A stretch of 64,000 nt of DNA. Source: Holophagae bacterium. Lineage in GTDB: Bacteria; Acidobacteriota; Holophagae; Acanthopleuribacterales; Acanthopleuribacteraceae. Of this stretch, positions 1-10,900 are shown in pieces (position 1 is the first letter of the stretch; each line of letters begins with the position of its first letter). The stretch is taken from assembly GCA_030429565.1 (NCBI GenBank), contig JAUIFE010000010.1:186001-250000 (forward strand). The letters are read 5' to 3'. The notes under the pieces were generated by a model, which saw only the letters and a program-made list of their open reading frames with translations, was not told where the DNA came from and ran no database searches. The translations under genes were made by a program, and so were the position numbers.

Positions 1-2
1 CG

Positions 3-3000
3 ACTGTTAGCGGTCGACCCGGAGAACTCGCGGGTGTCGCCGACATGGTTGGTCTGTTCATTAACAGCCTGCCCGTCGTCGTCACGGCCAACGACCACCA
101 ACCGATTTCATCCTGGTTACGTGATTTGCAACGCGACCTGGAACAGCAACAACACTTCACCTGGACGCCGCTCCACGAAATCACCGCCTGCAGTGGGTTA
201 CCCGCCGGCGAAGCGCTGTTCCAGTCGTTAATTGTGTTCGAGAACTACCCCATCGACAGCGATGGAGCGGCCCGTAAGCCAGGTGAGGGTGCGCTGGTTT
301 TCGCCCATGCCGACGCCCCGGTCCAAATCGACAGGCCACTGGGACTCATGGTGTTACCTGGCGAAACCACAACGCTAAGGCTTTCGTACCGCACGACGCA
401 GTTCTGCGCGGCCACGGGCACAACGCTTGCCTCCTGGCTGCACCACCTGGTACGCACGCTGCTCCAGCTGCACGCCTCACCCACCGGCTTGGACGGCGCC
501 GCGCTCGCCCAGCTGCGCCTGCCCGCGCCCGATCCGCGTTTGTTTGCTGACGCCACGCCCGTCGGCGACCTCGTCGGCGACTTGCAACGCGCCTTCAGCC
601 GCCACGCCGATCAGCCCGCCGTACTGGGCCCCGACACGAGCCTGAGTTACCGCGAATTGGCAAGACGCGTGTACACCACCGCGCACCGCCTCATCGCCGC
701 CGGCTTGCGCCACGAACAACCCGTCGCCTTGCTGCTCGAGGCGAACCCCGACTGTATCGTCGCCATGTTGGCCGTGCTGCACGCGGGCGGGGTCATCCTC
801 TACCTGGATCCAGATCACCCGCACGAACGCCTGCAACTGATGGTCGACGACGCGCGGCCCGTCTTGGTCTTGTGTGATACCACAACCGCCGGCAAAGCCG
901 CCGCCTTGCCCGGCGCCGCCTTGCTCAACCTCGATGAACCTGCACCGGACGGCCCCCAGGACGCACCACCCGCCGTGACGCTGTTCCCCACCCAAGCCGC
1001 GTACCTAATTTACACCTCCGGCTCAACCGGCCGGCCCAAGGCCGTCAGTGTGACCCACGCCGGCTGGGCCAACGTCGCCGCGCACCACATAAACTTGCTC
1101 GAATTGGGTCCCGGTCGACGCGTCTTCCAGTTCGCCTCACTCGCCTTCGACGTCGCCATGCTCGACCTTGCCATGGCCCTGCAAAGCGGCGCCGCACTTG
1201 TCGTGGTCCCACGCCCGCGGCGCATGCCCGGTCCCGAATTAACCGCCTTGCTGCACACCCAGGCCGTCACCACCGCCCAGATCTCACCACCCGCCGCCGC
1301 TTTGCTTAACCCCGACGAAATGCCGGCGTTCCGGCAACTCATCATGGGCGGCGAAACCCCGCCGCCCTCGCTCGTGCGCCGTTGGAGCGCCGCCGGGTGC
1401 GCCGTTTACAACGCATACGGTCCCACCGAAACCACCGTGTGCGTCGCCATCGACGGTCCGCTCGATCCCGAACGCAGCGCCACCATCGGTCGACCGTTGC
1501 CGGGCGTGCGTTGTTACGTGCTCGACCCCCAACTGGCACCCGTCGCCGACGGCGTGCCCGGAAAACTCTATATCGCCGGTGTCGCCGTGGCACGCGGTTA
1601 TCTACAACGGCCGGACCTCACCGCCGCGCGTTTCGTACCCGATCCCTTCGCCAACCAGGCCGGCGCGCGTATGTTTGATTCCGGCGATTGGGTGCGCCGC
1701 TTGCCCGACGGCCGTTTGCTTTTCATCGGGCGCCGCGACGATCAGGTCAAGATTCGCGGCCACCGCGTCGAACTCGGCGAAATTGAAACGTGCCTCAACC
1801 AATTGCCACAGGTCGATCTGGCCGTGGTACGGACGCGCGAGATCGACGCTGAAACGCGGCTTGTCGCCTGGTACACGCTTGCTGAAAACGACCGCTTGCG
1901 CGCCGAACAGGTCGACCAATGGCGCCAACTCTACGACAAGTCCTACCGCGAAACCGCCGACACACCGCATCCCGCACAGGACTTTACCGGCTGGAACAGC
2001 AGCTACGACGGCGCCCCAATCGACCGCGCACAAATGCAGGAATGGGTCGACGACACCGTCGCCCGCATTCGCTCGCTCCAACCGCGCCGCGTATTGGAGA
2101 TCGGTTGCGGTAATGGTTTGTTGTTGTGGCGTCTCGCCGCCGAGGTCGAAACCTACGTGGGTACCGACTTCTCGCAACCCGTATTGCAACGTTTGGGTGC
2201 CGCCGTCAGCGCCGGCCCCGCCTGGTCGCACGTTCACCTGCACGCCTGCGAGGCCGTCGACTTCAGCGCCGTCGCCGGCCAAAAGTTCGACACCGTTATC
2301 ATCAATTCCGTGGTTCAGTACTTCCCCGACAGCGGCTACTTAGCCAAGGTTCTGCACACGGCCGCCGCCCATCTCAGCGACAACGGTGCACTTTTCATCG
2401 GCGATGTGCGCGACTACGACCTACTTCACCACGCCCACGCCGATTTCCGTGCCGAACGCGCGGCGGCCGGCACCGGACGCGCCGACCTCGCCGAACAGGT
2501 GCGCCGCGAGACACTGCTCGAAGAGGAACTGACCTTGGCGCCGGCCTGGTTCCATGCGCCCGCCAACCAACCCGCCGGCATTCGCAGCGTGCAAACCTTG
2601 CTCAAACCGAGCCGAGGCGAAAACGAACTCAACCGTTTCCGCTACGACGTCATCCTCAGCCCCCGCGCCGCATACGAGACGTCCACCGTACCGCTCACGC
2701 GTTTGACCGGCTTCGATGCGGCCACGCTGAGTGCCGCCTTGCAAGACCCCGATCAGGACCTGCTTGTCGCCGATCTGCGCAACGCCCGGCTAACCCGTGC
2801 CGATGCGGTCGTTAACTGGCTCGCGCAGGCGGGTCACGACGAGGTCGCCACCCTGCGCGATCCCGTCTATACCGGCGTCGCCGGCGACGCTGTCGATCCC
2901 GCCGCCCTCGCCGCCCTCGCCCGCGCCGCCGGTCGCCGCCTGTTTTTGGTGCGCGCCGACAAACCGACCCACTTCCACGCCCTCTTCAGCGACAACCCAC

Positions 3001-6000
3001 ACCGGTTGCCCCAAGTCGCGCCGCTCGCCGACGCCGGTGTCAACCACCCGCAACGCGGCCGCCTGTTGCGCAGCATGGAACCCATTCTGCGCGAACACCT
3101 CGCCCGTCACCTGCCCGACTACATGATGCCGAGCCTGTTCGTGCCGGTTGAGCGCTTCCAACTCTCGACCGGCGGCAAGGTCGACCACCGCGCCTTGCCG
3201 GTACCGCTCCTCGGCGGTGAAGTGCCGCACGCCCGCCCGCAACAGCCACCTGGCAGCGACATGGAACGACTCGTCGCCGACGCCTGGTGTGCCTTGCTGC
3301 ATTTGCCGGCGGTCGGCATCCACCAGAACTTCTTTGAGCTCGGCGGCCATTCCCTGCTGCTTGTCCGTTTGCAGAACCGGCTCAGCGCCTTGTTGGCGCG
3401 GCCCGTTAAAATCACCGACCTGTTCCAGAACCCGACCGTCGCCGCTCAGGCCGCTTTCCTCGCGGGCGCCACCCTACCGCTGCCGGCCCCCGACGAAACC
3501 CTCTTACCCACAGGCCGCGACGACCGCATCGCCGTGATTGCCGTGGCCGGGCGTTTCCCCGGCGCCGCCGATCCCGAACAGCTCTGGCAGAATCTCGTCG
3601 CCGGTCGCGACAGCATTCAGTTTTTCGACGACGCCGAGCTCGACGCCGCCGGCGTCGACCACACCGAACGAGCCCATCCCGATTACGTGCCCGCACGCGG
3701 TGTCTTGGCCGACGCCGACCGTTTCGACGCCGACTTCTTCGGTTATGCCCCGCTCGAAGCCGCCGCCATGGACCCACAGCAGCGTTTGTTCCTGGAAACG
3801 GCGTGGCAGGCCATGGAACGCGCCGGCTACGGCGACACGCGCCAATGCGGCCGCGTCGGCGTTTTTGCCGGCAGCAGTTTCAATTCCTACTTCATCCGCA
3901 ACGTGCTACCCAACCAAACCGTTATGGCCAACCAGGGCGCCTTCCGCCTCGGCATGAACAACAGCGCCGACTTCCTCAGCTCGCGCGTCGCCTACAAACT
4001 CGACCTACGCGGACCCGCCGTCAATATTCAAACCGCCTGCTCAACATCGCTTGTCGCCGTCCACAGCGCCTGTACCGCCCTGCTCCACGGCGAGTGCGAG
4101 CTGGCCCTCGCCGGCGGCACCTCACTGGGCGTACCACAAACCGAAGGCTACCGCTACCAGGCAGGCGCCATCGCCTCGCCCGATGGTTTGTGTCGCGCCT
4201 TTGACCGCGATTCCGGCGGTACCATCGGCGGGAACGGGCTCGGCGTGGTCGTGCTCAAACCCCTGGCGCGCGCTCTCGCCGATCGCGATCCCGTCTTAGC
4301 CGTCATCCACGCTACCGCCGTCAACAACGACGGCGCCGCCAAAGTCGGCTACACCGCGCCCAGTGTCAGCGGTCAAGCCGCCGTCATCCGCGCCGCCCAG
4401 CGCAAGGCCGGCATCAGCGCCGACCAAATCGGTTACATCGAAGCGCACGGGACCGGCACCAACCTCGGTGATCCGATTGAAATTGAAGCACTAACCCAAG
4501 CGTTCCGCGCCGATACCGACCGCGTCGGCGGCTGTGTCGTCAGTGCCGTTAAGTCGAACGTCGGCCACCTCGACGCCGCCGCCGGCGTGACCGGCCTGAT
4601 CAAAGCCGTCATGGCCCTGCAACACGGCGTGATCCCACCCGTCGCGCATTTCCGCGCCGCCAATCCACGCCTGCACCTGGAGCAGTCACCGTTTACCATT
4701 AGCGACCAACCGCAGCCGTGGCCCCTGTTCGGCGCGCAACGTTACGCCGGCGTCAGTTCCTTCGGCATCGGCGGCACCAACGCACACGCGATCCTGGGCG
4801 AAGCACCGGCGCGTGCGGCGGCGGGCCCGGCCCGAACTTGGCAAATCCTGCCGCTTTCGGCCAAGGATCCCCAAGCCTTGGCCCGTATGAGCGACGCCTT
4901 GCGCGACTACCTCAGCACCCACCGCTGCAACCTCGCCGACGCCGCCTTCACCCTGCAAGTCGGCCGCCGCGACTTCAGCCACCGCCGTGTCTGGGTGTTG
5001 CCCGACCACAATGATTGGCAACGCAGCTTCGCGGGCATGCCCTGCGACCCCGACCGCGACGCCCAATCGGCGTGGCTGTTGCAGCCAGGCCTGCGCCTGA
5101 ACCGCGATTTGGCCGACGCGGAAGCCGCCTACCGCGCCGTCGTCGACGAAGCCGCCGCCTTGCTCGCGGGCGACCCATGGCACGCCCCAGACGCCGAGCA
5201 AAATCTCATCGCCACCGTCGCCCTTGGCCGCGTTTGGCTCAGCTGGGGACTCACCCCCGACCTCATCGCCGCCAAAGGCAACACCCAACCGGCCGCCGCT
5301 TGTTTGGCCGGCCTCGTTGATTTGGCCGGCGCCTTCGCCCTTCTGCGTGGCGCGGCGCCCAACACAACCGCAAGCGCGCCGCGCCTGCCCTTGTTGCTGG
5401 GCGCGACCGGTGCGCTGCTGACCGATGCCCAGGCCGCCGACGCCGCCTTCCTGACCCAACAACTCGCCGCCAACGCCGCCGACGACGCCGTCGATCAGGC
5501 CTTGGCCGCGCACTTGACCCTTGCCCACCAAACCTTGCTCGTGCTCGGCGACGGCGGCTACCGCCGCCTCGGTCTGGCGCTTGAGCTACAGGTCGGCGAC
5601 GACCTTGAAGCCATGACCACCGCGCTCGCGCAATTCTGGTTGGCCGGTGTGCCCACCGATTGGCAACGTTTGGCCGCCGATCAGGATCGCGGACGCATTG
5701 TTTTGCCCACCTACGCCTTCGCCGATCAACGTCACTGGCTGGCACCGCCGGCCGTCACCGAACCGAACCCGGCGCCCACGCCCGTCGTCACCCCGAGCAA
5801 TCCCGCGAAACCCGCGCAACCGCACCAATGGCTGCGTGTACCGAGTCGTGTGCGCGTCGCCGGCAACGGGAACCGCGCGCTCGCCGACGCCGAAACCTTG
5901 CTGTTCGCCGATCAGCAAGGCTTACACCGCGAGCTGCTAACTGAATTGGAAGCCGGCGGCGCCCGTGTCACCACCGTCATTGCGGCCGGCCGTTTCAGTC

Positions 6001-7985
6001 CAGTGCGCGCGGGCAGCTACACCCTGGCGCCCCTCGACCGTGACGGCTACCGCGAACTGGTCGACGAACTGGCGCGCCACCACCGCCTACCGCGTCGCAT
6101 TGTGTTTTTGTGGGGCCTCGACCCACTGGCCGACAGCGCTTTGCCCCACTTCTTTGCGCTGACCTATCTGGTACAGGCGCTTCTCGCCCACGACACCCAG
6201 CACGCTTGTGAGCTGTTTGTGGTCACGGCGAACCATCTGGCACAGAGCGAGTGGACACCGTGGCAAAGCGACGCCGCCGCGCTTTACGGCTTGTGTCGAA
6301 CGCTCGTCACCGAACACGCCGCGTTCCGACCGCACCTGCTCGATCTCAGCTACACCCCCACACGCGGTTGGTGCGCCGACGAACGCAGGTTACTGGCCGC
6401 CGAACTCGCCAGCGGGGACGCCCCCTTCGACGTGGCCCTGCGCCGCACCGGGCGCATGCTCGAAGCCTTCGCCACCGTGCCCGCCCCGCCCTCACGCGCG
6501 CAGCGCACCGACGCCGTCACCCTGATCACCGGCGCCTTCGGCACGGTCGGTCGCACGCTCGCGCGCCACCTCGCCGGACGGCCGGGTGCCTGTCTGGCGC
6601 TGCTCACGCGCGCCGGCGCCGAGACACCCGCACGGCGTAACTTCGTCGCCGAACTCGAAGCGCTCGGGGCCCGTGTCATCGTGCTCGCCGCCGACGTCGG
6701 CGACGCCCACGCCGTGCAACAAGCCGTCGCCCAGGTCTGCGACCAGTTCGGCGCCGTCCATGGCTTAATCCACGCCGCCGGCGTGCTCGAACCCGACGCC
6801 TTTAAACCCATTCGCAACTGCGACATCGCCGCCGTCCAGCCACACATCGCCACCAAAGTCGCGGGCGTGTTTCACCTGCATGCGGCCTTGGCCGACCAAC
6901 CCCTCGACTTCGCCTTACTGATGTCGTCGTTATCGACCCTCACCGGCGGGGTCGGCCTGGCCGGCTATGCCGCCGCCAACGCGGTCATGGACTGCTTGAG
7001 TCGCACCTTTGCCGCCGCCGACAGCCCATGGCAAAGCGTTAACTGGGATCGCTGGCACGAGCCGGGCGACCCCCCCGAGCAGTGGGGCATCGCGCCCGAA
7101 CACGGCGGCCCCTTGTTCGACGCCGTCCTCAACCTGCGTGGCTGCGGCAACCTCATCGTCTGTTCACGCGACCTGACCCGCCTCCGCGCCTTGTTGGCTG
7201 CTAAACGCGATCACGCCACGACCGCCACCGCGCCGCAGCCCACCGCATCGGCTGACCGCGATCCGCTGACCGCATTGTGTTGCGACATTTGGCGTGATTT
7301 GCTCGGCGTGGCCGACCTCCACGGCCACGACGATTTCTTCGAGCTCGGCGGCGACTCCCTCCTCGCCGCACAGGTCGCCACACGCCTCAACGACCGCCTC
7401 GATTGCAGCCTAACCGCCGCCCAGATCATGGAGGAACCCACCATCAACGACCTCGTCGCCCTGCTCCGGCGCGAGCATCACGACGCTCCCGAAACCTGCC
7501 GCGACATCGTTCACCAAATTTGGTGTGACCTGCTCGGCCTCGGAGCCATCGACCATGATGCTGATTTCTTTGAGGTTGGCGGCGATTCACTGTTCGCCTC
7601 GCAGGTCGCTGTCCGGATCAACGCACGCTTCGGCTGTCAGGTAACCTCTATCCAAATCATGGAGGAACCCACCATCAACGACCTCGTCGCCCTCCTGCAT
7701 CACGCGGGCGTACCCGCCACCGGTCCGTTCACCAGAACAGCCGACATCGTTCACCAAATTTGGTGTGACCTGCTCGGCCTCGCCAACCTCGACCATGACG
7801 CCGACTTCTTCGAGCTCGGCGGCGATTCGCTGCTCGCCGCCCAGGTCGCCGCCCGCCTCAACGACCATTTCGGTTGTAACCTCAGTGCCGCCCAGATCAT
7901 GGAAGAGCCCACCATTACCGATTTGACCGCGCTTTTGGCCCGCGACCAAGACAACCTCGACGAACACGAAGCGGGGGAAATCTAA
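3..7985 (+). CDS. Hybrid NRPS-PKS megasynthase, 5' partial (C-A-NMT-PCP-KS-AT*-KR-ACP-ACP-ACP)
   Basis: The frame is open to the left edge, so the true start lies outside; residues here count from the Met at nt 45. The upstream in-frame SGRP..L.G motif and NSLP are the end of a condensation domain (to ~165). An adenylation domain follows (~167-1045: A3 YTSGSTGRPK ~320, A5 YGPTETT ~457, A8 ~565, A10 GGKVDHRALP ~1040). An N-methyltransferase is embedded after A8 (~624-870, LEIGCGNG ~683). Then come a PCP (Ser1103), a ketosynthase (~1160-1586; Cys1332, His1468, His1508), an acyltransferase-like region lacking GHSxG (~1590-1910), a ketoreductase (NADP loop ~2159, Ser2295, Tyr2308) and three carriers (Ser2438, Ser2515, Ser2595). 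It should add an N-methylated amino acid and then a ketide reduced to the beta-hydroxy level. The short acidic C-terminal tail could be the ligand of the docking domain of the next protein. The stop overlaps the next start (TAATG). Confidence 0.95.
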   Translation, partial: TVSGRPGELAGVADMVGLFINSLPVVVTANDHQPISSWLRDLQRDLEQQQHFTWTPLHEITACSGLPAGEALFQSLIVFENYPIDSDGAARKPGEGALVFAHADAPVQIDRPLGLMVLPGETTTLRLSYRTTQFCAATGTTLASWLHHLVRTLLQLHASPTGLDGAALAQLRLPAPDPRLFADATPVGDLVGDLQRAFSRHADQPAVLGPDTSLSYRELARRVYTTAHRLIAAGLRHEQPVALLLEANPDCIVAMLAVLHAGGVILYLDPDHPHERLQLMVDDARPVLVLCDTTTAGKAAALPGAALLNLDEPAPDGPQDAPPAVTLFPTQAAYLIYTSGSTGRPKAVSVTHAGWANVAAHHINLLELGPGRRVFQFASLAFDVAMLDLAMALQSGAALVVVPRPRRMPGPELTALLHTQAVTTAQISPPAAALLNPDEMPAFRQLIMGGETPPPSLVRRWSAAGCAVYNAYGPTETTVCVAIDGPLDPERSATIGRPLPGVRCYVLDPQLAPVADGVPGKLYIAGVAVARGYLQRPDLTAARFVPDPFANQAGARMFDSGDWVRRLPDGRLLFIGRRDDQVKIRGHRVELGEIETCLNQLPQVDLAVVRTREIDAETRLVAWYTLAENDRLRAEQVDQWRQLYDKSYRETADTPHPAQDFTGWNSSYDGAPIDRAQMQEWVDDTVARIRSLQPRRVLEIGCGNGLLLWRLAAEVETYVGTDFSQPVLQRLGAAVSAGPAWSHVHLHACEAVDFSAVAGQKFDTVIINSVVQYFPDSGYLAKVLHTAAAHLSDNGALFIGDVRDYDLLHHAHADFRAERAAAGTGRADLAEQVRRETLLEEELTLAPAWFHAPANQPAGIRSVQTLLKPSRGENELNRFRYDVILSPRAAYETSTVPLTRLTGFDAATLSAALQDPDQDLLVADLRNARLTRADAVVNWLAQAGHDEVATLRDPVYTGVAGDAVDPAALAALARAAGRRLFLVRADKPTHFHALFSDNPHRLPQVAPLADAGVNHPQRGRLLRSMEPILREHLARHLPDYMMPSLFVPVERFQLSTGGKVDHRALPVPLLGGEVPHARPQQPPGSDMERLVADAWCALLHLPAVGIHQNFFELGGHSLLLVRLQNRLSALLARPVKITDLFQNPTVAAQAAFLAGATLPLPAPDETLLPTGRDDRIAVIAVAGRFPGAADPEQLWQNLVAGRDSIQFFDDAELDAAGVDHTERAHPDYVPARGVLADADRFDADFFGYAPLEAAAMDPQQRLFLETAWQAMERAGYGDTRQCGRVGVFAGSSFNSYFIRNVLPNQTVMANQGAFRLGMNNSADFLSSRVAYKLDLRGPAVNIQTACSTSLVAVHSACTALLHGECELALAGGTSLGVPQTEGYRYQAGAIASPDGLCRAFDRDSGGTIGGNGLGVVVLKPLARALADRDPVLAVIHATAVNNDGAAKVGYTAPSVSGQAAVIRAAQRKAGISADQIGYIEAHGTGTNLGDPIEIEALTQAFRADTDRVGGCVVSAVKSNVGHLDAAAGVTGLIKAVMALQHGVIPPVAHFRAANPRLHLEQSPFTISDQPQPWPLFGAQRYAGVSSFGIGGTNAHAILGEAPARAAAGPARTWQILPLSAKDPQALARMSDALRDYLSTHRCNLADAAFTLQVGRRDFSHRRVWVLPDHNDWQRSFAGMPCDPDRDAQSAWLLQPGLRLNRDLADAEAAYRAVVDEAAALLAGDPWHAPDAEQNLIATVALGRVWLSWGLTPDLIAAKGNTQPAAACLAGLVDLAGAFALLRGAAPNTTASAPRLPLLLGATGALLTDAQAADAAFLTQQLAANAADDAVDQALAAHLTLAHQTLLVLGDGGYRRLGLALELQVGDDLEAMTTALAQFWLAGVPTDWQRLAADQDRGRIVLPTYAFADQRHWLAPPAVTEPNPAPTPVVTPSNPAKPAQPHQWLRVPSRVRVAGNGNRALADAETLLFADQQGLHRELLTELEAGGARVTTVIAAGRFSPVRAGSYTLAPLDRDGYRELVDELARHHRLPRRIVFLWGLDPLADSALPHFFALTYLVQALLAHDTQHACELFVVTANHLAQSEWTPWQSDAAALYGLCRTLVTEHAAFRPHLLDLSYTPTRGWCADERRLLAAELASGDAPFDVALRRTGRMLEAFATVPAPPSRAQRTDAVTLITGAFGTVGRTLARHLAGRPGACLALLTRAGAETPARRNFVAELEALGARVIVLAADVGDAHAVQQAVAQVCDQFGAVHGLIHAAGVLEPDAFKPIRNCDIAAVQPHIATKVAGVFHLHAALADQPLDFALLMSSLSTLTGGVGLAGYAAANAVMDCLSRTFAAADSPWQSVNWDRWHEPGDPPEQWGIAPEHGGPLFDAVLNLRGCGNLIVCSRDLTRLRALLAAKRDHATTATAPQPTASADRDPLTALCCDIWRDLLGVADLHGHDDFFELGGDSLLAAQVATRLNDRLDCSLTAAQIMEEPTINDLVALLRREHHDAPETCRDIVHQIWCDLLGLGAIDHDADFFEVGGDSLFASQVAVRINARFGCQVTSIQIMEEPTINDLVALLHHAGVPATGPFTRTADIVHQIWCDLLGLANLDHDADFFELGGDSLLAAQVAARLNDHFGCNLSAAQIMEEPTITDLTALLARDQDNLDEHEAGEI
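4842..5760 (+). other. Degenerate acyltransferase domain inside the PKS module
   Basis: Between KS and KR lies a stretch that keeps AT-like flanks. The N-terminal part has the usual LSWGLTPD-type lead into the nucleophile elbow. The C-terminal part ends with the classic linker pattern (WLAGVPTDW ... LPTYAF ... HWL). Where a malonyl/methylmalonyl AT carries GHSxGE, the sequence reads AKGNTQPAAACLAG, so the catalytic serine is absent. The segment after it is also much shorter than a normal AT and the catalytic histidine block is not recognisable. It is therefore probably a structural remnant. Extender loading would have to come from a trans-acting or neighbouring AT. Confidence 0.75.
7260..7950 (+). 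repeat. Three tandem carrier-protein domains
   Basis: Three consecutive carrier domains of about 75-80 residues each carry GGDSL with an intact phosphopantetheine serine (codons at 7356, 7587 and 7827). They share long near-identical stretches, for example the IMEEPTI.DL helix in all three and the IVHQIWCDLLGL start of the second and third. The nucleotide similarity indicates recent internal duplication within the gene. Tandem carriers are known in PUFA synthases and some modular PKSs, where they raise flux. Confidence 0.9.
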
Positions 7986-10900
7986 TGCAATCCCTACTCG
8001 ACACCGTCCACCGCCAAGGCATTCGCCTTTGGGTTGAGTCCGATAAACTTCGTTTCGACGCCCCCAAAGGCGCCATGACACCCGCCCTACGCGCCCAACT
8101 CAAACACCACAAATCGGCGCTGGTCGCTCTGCTCGGCGGCAAACTAGAAAGCGAACCCGACTGTTACCCGCTGTCCCCCGCCCAACAACGGCTGTGGTTG
8201 CTGGAACACTGGCACGGCGCCACCACCCTCAATCGCATCGACTGCTTGGTGCGCCTGGAACCCCCTTTCCAGCACGACGCCCTAACCGCCGCTTTTAACC
8301 TCTTGATCCAACGCCACGAATTGCTGCGCATGCGATTCTGCACCGTGGGCGATCAACCCGTGCAGCGCTTGGCGCCGTTTGAAGCGATCACGATCCCGCT
8401 CACCGATGTGCGCGACCGCGACGACGCCGAAACCTTCGTGTTACGCGCCGTCGCCGCCGACAAAGCACAGCCTTATCCGCTCGCCGGGAACCCGCCGTTT
8501 AAGCTTCACCTCTGGCAGGTCGATGACGACGATGTGCTGCTTCACCTGCTGATTCATCACCTCGTCTGCGACGGTTGGTCGATGAAGCTCCTACTCACCG
8601 AGCTGCAGCAGATCTACCGCGACCTGCGCGCCGCCCGCCCACCGCAATTGGCGCCCGCGCCGCCGCGATACGTCGCCATTGACGCCGCCTATCGCGCCGA
8701 ATTGAGCGGGCCGCGCGGTCGTGCCGACATGGCTTATTGGCGAACCCAACTCGGTGAAGCGCACCCGCCGCCGCGATTGCCCGAGGAACCCCAACCCGAC
8801 CAACCCACTGCTGCCGAGCGCACCCGTGCCGGCCGCACCGAACTCATCCTCAATGCCGAACAAACACAACGCCTCCACGACCTCGCCCGTGCCGGCGGCG
8901 CCACGCCTTTTATGTTTTTGCTCGCCGTAGTCAAACTCTGGGCCGGCCGACTCAGCCAACAAACCGTCGTCACCATCGGCACCCCCATTTCCGGCCGTCA
9001 CGACCTCGGCGCCGAATCCGTCGTCGGTTTGTTCCTCAACATGCTGGCACTGCGCACCGATCTCAGCGGCAATCCCAGCTTCCGCGAACTGCTCGCGCGC
9101 GTGCGCACCACCACGCTCGGCGCCATGCAGCACCAACGCACCCCCTTCGAGCAGATCGTCGCCGAACTCGCCCCCGCCCGCACCGCCAAACATCCGCCCT
9201 TCTTCGATATCATGTTGAATTACATAACTTTACCTGGAAAGCCGCTTGTCGACAGTGGGCGACCCGCGCCCACATTGCCCGAGAACCAACCCCATTACGG
9301 GCTTTCGTTTTACGCTGACGAGCGCAACCACATCCTGCGCATTAAACTCGTGTTCGACCCTACCCGTTACAGCGAAAAACGCAGCCACACCTGGCGCGAT
9401 CAAATCGCCACGCTTTTGCAGCAAGTACTCGCCGATCCCGGTCGGCCAATTGCGTCCTATCGCTTGCCGCCCGCGATACAGCACGGCCCAGCCCCCGCCC
9501 CTCACGAGCCAGGCCTGTTGCAGCGCTTAATGCAGGCAGGCACACGACACGCCGACACCGTTGTGCTCGAACAAGGCGCACGGCAGTGGACCTTCGCCGC
9601 CGTCCTCGCCCGCGCGCAACACTGGCACGACGCGCTCGCCGCGCACGCGGTCGTACCCGGAGAAGCCGTGGCCCTGCCAGGCGTGCGCGGACTCGATATG
9701 ATCGCCGCCATGCTCGCACTTTGGCAACGCGGCGCCCTCCTACTCGGCCTCGATCCCGACACCCCGCCGGCCCGCAACGCCGAACTTGTACGCCTCGCCG
9801 GAGCGCGTTTCATCATCGATCTCGGCGCCGCCACGTTGCCACCCGACCTCGTTCCCATCCGCCGCGGTGTCCCTCCTGCAACAGCCGTTACCACGCCGCC
9901 CAAAACCTGGCCCGCCGGCGCCGCCTACCTGGTTTTCACCTCCGGCACGACCGGCACACCCAAAGGCATCATCGGCACGGACGCGGGCCTTGGCCACTTC
10001 CTAACCTGGCAGCAACAGCGTTTTGCCGTCAACCAACGGGATCGCGTCGCCCAGTTGACGCGCTTCAATGTCGACGTCATCTTTCGCGATATTTGCCTGC
10101 CGTTACTCGCCGGCGCCTGTTGTGTCCTGCCGCCCGCCGACGTCTATCCCGATCAGGCCTGGCTCGACCAAACGCGCATCACCATCGCCCACACCGTGCC
10201 CTCGGTAGCCCACGCCTGGCTACGCACGCCCGCCCCGCCGCCGCTCGCGCACCTGCGTTTGCTGTTCCTCGCCGGCGAGGCCGTCGGCCACACGCTGACC
10301 GATATCTGGCGTCGCCACGCACCCCACACCCAGATCGTCAACCTCTACGGGGCCAGTGAGACCAACCTCGCCAAGGTCTACCACCCCGTCGCCGCCGACC
10401 CGCGCCTCGCGAACCAGCCCTGCGGCACCCCCTTGCCCGGCATGACCGTGCGTCTTGAACGCGACGGCCGCCCCTGCGGCGTCGATGAGCCGGGCGAAAT
10501 CATCATCGAAGGACCTTTCCTCTCACTGGGTTACCTCGACGGTGACGGCCACGTCTTCGTCCGCTACGACGCCCAACGCGGCGCCTACCGCAGCGGCGAC
10601 CTCGGCAGCATCGACCCCGCCGGCCGGCTCCACTTCCACGGCCGCCGCGACCGCATGTGCAAAATTCGCGGCGTGCGCGTCGAACCACACGAAGTCGAAC
10701 ACCAACTCACGCGCCACCACGATGTCGCCGAAGCCGCCGTACTTGTTGTCGACCAAGGGGACGGCCCCACGCTCGTGGCCCACATCAGCCCCGCCGAGCT
10801 CGACCCCGCCGTCCTGCGCCGCCATTTGGCCGCTTGTTTACCCAGCGCCTTTATCCCGCAGCACTTCATCACCTGGCCACGCTTGCCGCTCGCACCCGGC

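Noticed and set aside
4686..5531. 281-codon minus-strand frame opposite the PKS module
   Set aside because: Low-complexity Gly/Ala/Val composition and full overlap with well-supported KS-AT coding sequence mark it as a shadow.
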